Shown here piece by piece: positions 22,847-23,929 of a stretch of 23,929 nucleotides of DNA. Where the stretch lies: positions 1 through 23,929 of the forward strand of contig CAYPZL010000078.1 in assembly GCA_964415045.1 (NCBI GenBank). The letters run 5' to 3'. This DNA comes from CAYPZL01 sp964415045. Lineage in GTDB: Bacteria; Planctomycetota; Phycisphaerae; Sedimentisphaerales; Anaerobacaceae. Below the pieces are notes generated by a model, which saw only the letters and a program-made list of their open reading frames with translations, had not been told where the DNA came from and did not search any database. The first letter of the stretch is position 1. Every line of letters begins with the position of its first letter. Made by a program: the position numbers and the translations under genes.

Positions 22847-23323
22847 CTATTTGAATCGATTGTCGGCTTGCCGGTTCCGCACCGTCTTTCTGGCGTGTTC
22901 GAGCCATCCGGTCCGCACGTGCCGGGGAGCGTCAAACTCCGGCACATAGGGCTTGATGTCGAGCAGCGGCGTGCCGTCGAGCATATCCACGTTCCGGACG
23001 GCCAGGACGCCGTCTTGGATCTTGTCCAGTTGGACGACGGAGAGCCCGATGGGGTTCGGACGCTTGGGCGCACGGGTCGAGAACAGCCCCCGCGCCTGCG
23101 AATCCATAAAAGGCACGACCTGCAAATCGAAGCCCCGGCTACGGTGGAAATGATACAGCAGAATGATATGCGAGAAGCCGTCGAGATCCTCCAGGCCCGC
23201 CCGGTATTGCTCGAACACTTCGATTCGGCCGCGTACCCCGGCGGCGCCGGCCGGTTGAATCGGCATCCCCGTCGGCTCGGTGAACGGCGTGTGAATGATT
23301 CCGATTGGTCTGAACTCTATCAT
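22847..23323 (-). CDS. trmO: TrmO/TsaA-family tRNA methyltransferase
   Basis: A 158-residue protein consisting of one TsaA-like beta-barrel domain. TrmO uses SAM to methylate N6 of t6A at position 37 of tRNAs. Visible blocks are FRPIGIIHTPFTEPTGMPIQ at the N-terminus, LEDLDGFSHIILLYHFHRS and the signature FSTRAPKRPNPIGLSVVQL, followed by DMLDGTPLLDIKPYVPEFD. It lacks the extra C-terminal domain of the enterobacterial enzyme, as many homologues do. ATG 23323 has AGGTG at proper spacing. Whether it methylates tRNA or acts on another substrate, as some TsaA-domain proteins may, cannot be told. Confidence 0.87.
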   Translation of the reverse strand: MIEFRPIGIIHTPFTEPTGMPIQPAGAAGVRGRIEVFEQYRAGLEDLDGFSHIILLYHFHRSRGFDLQVVPFMDSQARGLFSTRAPKRPNPIGLSVVQLDKIQDGVLAVRNVDMLDGTPLLDIKPYVPEFDAPRHVRTGWLEHARKTVRNRQADNRFK

Positions 23324-23430
23324 CTTTCACCTGCGCGATTCCACGGATCAAGTTCCGCTACGCCAACTCTGGACAATCGCGCCGTGACAGCCATCACGGC
23401 ACGCGGCCGGACGCGTTGTCCTCGAAGACC

Positions 23431-23459
23431 GTTCTACAACCGCCGGCCGGTTCGGTCAA
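23431..23459 (-). promoter_or_regulatory. Promoter upstream of the TrmO-family gene
   Basis: Minus strand: TTGACC (23454-23459), 17-base spacer, TAGAAC (23431-23436). It is identical in both boxes and spacing to the mntA promoter. The predicted leader is roughly 100 bases. Confidence 0.4.
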
Positions 23460-23510
23460 CACGCTCCCTGCCGGCAGGGCAGGGTCCCCACACGCGTACT
23501 GGTCTTTGTC

Positions 23511-23916
23511 TCACGGAGTTGCTCTGACTGCTTCCACGATGGAGAGGATGCTATCGACGACCAGATCCACCGCCTCGGCGTGCAGCCGGTGCGTTCCGAC
23601 ATCGACCATCCGCTCGCCCGGCTCCGGTCCCTTCGTCGAGCACGACCCCGGCAACAAAGCCATCCCCACAAGGATCGTCCTTCTTCGTTGCCGAGCGCAA
23701 CGCTTTACAGGCGCCGGGAAAGTCGCCGCTGCGATGCAACTCCATCGCTCTGCTGAGGGCAAGGGCCCGTCGCCGCCTGGGCTTGAATTGCCCGGCCAAT
23801 ACCAAAAATATTGAAACTTCGCCTTGACGCCGAAACTCACAGGATGTCCGGTATTGATAAAACACAATCATACATTGTAAATACTCAAGTTGACTGATTT
23901 TTGTATTGGTTTTCAT
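23511..23916 (-). pseudogene. Unidentified reading frame, apparently frame-shifted
   Basis: Two overlapping minus-strand frames together look like one protein. The first (from ATG 23916 in the terminal repeat) contains ALALSRAMELHRSGDFPGAC and KALRSATKKDDP, which is TPR-like. The second, one frame away, covers the 3' half and ends MVDVGTHRLHAEAVDLVVDS, ILSIVEAVRATP and stop at 23511. Both halves use G/C at third codon positions like the neighbouring genes, so a frameshift somewhere around 23600-23700 is suspected. The N-terminal 11 residues belong to the repeat, so the true 5' end is uncertain. I do not recognise the product. Confidence 0.35.
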
Positions 23917-23929
23917 GCGGCCACCAGGA
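23884..23929 (-). repeat. Right copy of the 46-bp terminal inverted repeat
   Basis: The reverse complement of 8-53 with no mismatch. It runs to the last base of the window. Inside, the sequence next to it (ATATTTACAATG on the minus strand side) differs from what follows the left copy, so identity ends at the same point (after GAG of the eleventh codon). Confidence 0.85.

Noticed and set aside
1..23929. The whole window as one transposon bounded by the 46-bp inverted repeats
   Set aside because: It carries rpmA, obg, coaX, rnpA and mutS, has no transposase or integrase, and the repeat coincides with the end of the sequence, which points to an assembly breakpoint.
1..23929. CRISPR arrays, tRNA or rRNA genes
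   Set aside because: No regularly spaced direct repeats and no tRNA or rRNA signatures were seen on reading both strands. Without a covariance search a small RNA could still be missed.

Overview
The window (23,929 bases, about 60-65% GC apart from one AT-richer patch at 18.2-19.3 kb) looks like a planctomycete-type genome, most likely Phycisphaerae/Sedimentisphaerales. Reasons are a secreted alpha-glucuronidase-like/malectin protein in an operon with a Tat-exported sulfatase, a sialate O-acetylesterase family enzyme, a MnmE-like GTPase lacking the C-terminal Cys motif next to type III pantothenate kinase, and a family of AT-rich intergenic repeats with a GC-rich hairpin core. This placement is inference from gene content. 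The window starts and ends in the same 46-base sequence in inverted orientation, so it is probably a whole contig that broke at a genomic repeat.

Layout. 1-400: a small Cys-rich protein and a terminator-like hairpin. 0.4-1.9 kb: a radical SAM enzyme (minus) with an unusual CX5CX2C cluster motif. 2.2-6.7 kb: a polysaccharide-degradation operon (plus) of glycoside hydrolase-like protein and sulfatase. 6.8-8.6 kb: rnpA, a MerR-type regulator and an MCE-domain (MlaD-like) protein, all minus. 8.9-10.9 kb: a CBS-domain cation/proton antiporter preceded by a truncated copy of its own N-terminus. 11.1-12.6 kb: a sialate O-acetylesterase family enzyme. 13.0-17.3 kb (plus): a TlpA-like thioredoxin, ribosomal protein L27 (rpmA) with a strong terminator, Obg GTPase, coaX and the MnmE-like GTPase. 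17.3-18.2 kb: an MNT/HEPN toxin-antitoxin cassette wedged between the intact 3' end of the MnmE-like gene and a second, diverged copy of that 3' end; the HEPN gene is broken. 18.2-19.2 kb: an AT-richer island with two overlapping small genes and a GIY-YIG-like protein. 19.3-21.9 kb: mutS. 22.0-22.6 kb: a second, intact HepT/MntA-type module (minus). 22.8-23.3 kb: a TrmO/TsaA-family protein. 23.5-23.9 kb: an unidentified, apparently frame-shifted reading frame running into the terminal repeat.

How it fits together. The hydrolase, sulfatase and esterase suggest growth on sulfated and acetylated polysaccharides. rnpA, rpmA, obg, coaX, the MnmE-like GTPase, mutS and trmO are housekeeping RNA, ribosome, cofactor and repair genes. 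Small mobile or selfish-looking modules (MNT/HEPN pairs, GIY-YIG island, hairpin repeats) sit in the gaps between them. The most unusual structure is the 3'-end duplication around the first MNT/HEPN cassette, followed by the dispersed hairpin repeat whose stem shows compensatory base changes.
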